Source of the DNA: Bacteroidales bacterium
GTDB lineage: Bacteria > Bacteroidota > Bacteroidia > Bacteroidales > UBA7960
Length of the DNA stretch: 5,953 nucleotides
Reading direction: 5' to 3'
Assembly (NCBI GenBank): GCA_003560215.1
Contig: PWIY01000331.1
Coordinates: 1-5,953, forward strand
The position numbers and the translations under genes were made by a program. The notes under the pieces were generated by a model that saw nothing but the letters and a program-made list of their open reading frames with translations, was not told the origin of the DNA and made no database searches. Positions within the stretch are counted from its first letter, which is position 1, and each line of letters starts with the position of its first letter. Shown here piece after piece: positions 5,524 to 5,953 of the stretch.

Positions 5524-5953
5524 ATGGTTGACAAACCGGATCATACACGAAATGTCAGATCTTCGGCACTGAAGGTCAATAAGGGAATTGAACAACCCTC
5601 ATCACTGAACAACCAGGCGGCCGACAGTTTCCGGATTCGCAAAAGGCCGGTTCTCAAAACCGAAGATTATGTGAATGGTATTCTGGCCGGAGACCGGGTC
5701 ATGCTCAGCCGCGCCATTACACTTATTGAGAGCTCATTGAGCAGTCATTATGCCCTGGGGCAAAAAGTCATCGAACAGTGCATTCCGCATTCCGGAAACT
5801 CTCTGCGCGTGGGCATCACCGGCGTACCTGGTGCAGGGAAAAGCACTTTCATTGAGGCCATGGGGCAATACCTGATCGGTCAAGGACATAAAATTGCCGT
5901 ACTGGCCTTTGACCCGAGCAGTGAAGTATCAAAAGGAAGTATCCTTGGGGATA
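5524..5953 (+). CDS. meaB: MeaB/ArgK-type P-loop GTPase, methylmalonyl-CoA mutase chaperone; 3'-truncated by window edge
   Basis: The first 143 residues are visible, with no stop before the window ends. The Walker A motif GVPGAGKST is at residues 100-108. The preceding segment (LAGDRVMLSRAITLIESS, then GNSLRVGITG) and the following LAFDPSSEVSKGSILGD (127-143) are characteristic of the MeaB/ArgK family. These G3E-type GTPases load adenosylcobalamin into methylmalonyl-CoA mutase and protect it, supporting propionate/succinate interconversion in the cytoplasm. The G2-G4 motifs and C-terminal dimerisation region are outside the window. The N-terminus is about 40 residues longer than the short E. 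coli form and is polar and low in predicted structure; no ATG or GTG near residue 43 offers an obvious shorter start. There is no clear SD site. Mutase subunits are not in the window, so the partner is inferred from the family. Confidence 0.92.
   Translation, partial: MVDKPDHTRNVRSSALKVNKGIEQPSSLNNQAADSFRIRKRPVLKTEDYVNGILAGDRVMLSRAITLIESSLSSHYALGQKVIEQCIPHSGNSLRVGITGVPGAGKSTFIEAMGQYLIGQGHKIAVLAFDPSSEVSKGSILGD

Overview
The window looks like chromosomal DNA from an anaerobic or facultative member of the Bacteroidota. This is inferred from three things. Motifs matching the Bacteroidota -7 promoter element (TAnnTTTG) occur in both promoter-bearing intergenic regions, on both strands in one of them. 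Most starts lack a clear Shine-Dalgarno sequence. The lipoprotein resembles a type I associate with Bacteroidota. No species can be named from this sequence.

Layout, left to right. Positions 1-992 (+) hold the C-terminal part of a molybdopterin oxidoreductase, most like the catalytic subunit of an NAD-linked or soluble formate dehydrogenase. A 94-bp spacer follows, with a candidate promoter and a 13-bp imperfect inverted repeat. Then comes a complete de novo NAD biosynthesis operon on the + strand: nadA (quinolinate synthase, 1087-1995), nadB (L-aspartate oxidase, 2152-3693) and nadC (quinolinate phosphoribosyltransferase, 3707-4552). On the - strand, stop codon to stop codon with nadC and with no base between them, lies a lipoprotein gene (4553-5398) with a possible DOMON/CBM9-like beta-sandwich domain. 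A 125-bp divergent promoter region separates it from a gene that runs off the right edge (5524-5953, +). That gene encodes a MeaB/ArgK-type GTPase, the chaperone of methylmalonyl-CoA mutase.

The three Nad enzymes act in sequence. NadB oxidises L-aspartate to iminoaspartate, NadA condenses this with dihydroxyacetone phosphate to quinolinate using a [4Fe-4S] cluster, and NadC converts quinolinate and PRPP to nicotinate mononucleotide. All expected catalytic and cluster-binding residues are visible. The flanking formate dehydrogenase and MeaB fit an anaerobic metabolism with formate and propionate/succinate turnover, but a functional link to NAD synthesis is not shown.

The most unusual element is the nadA-nadB spacer. 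The nadA stop codon is the first three bases of an array of five 17-bp tandem repeats plus a partial sixth (1993-2085). Because of the unit's length and sequence, each unit is also a six-codon mini-ORF with an SD-like AGG. Each mini-ORF overlaps the next by ATGA, giving a possible stop/start translation relay from nadA towards nadB. The array also alternates complementary TGAC and GTCA tetranucleotides, so it can form alternative small hairpins. Whether any of this is functional is untested.
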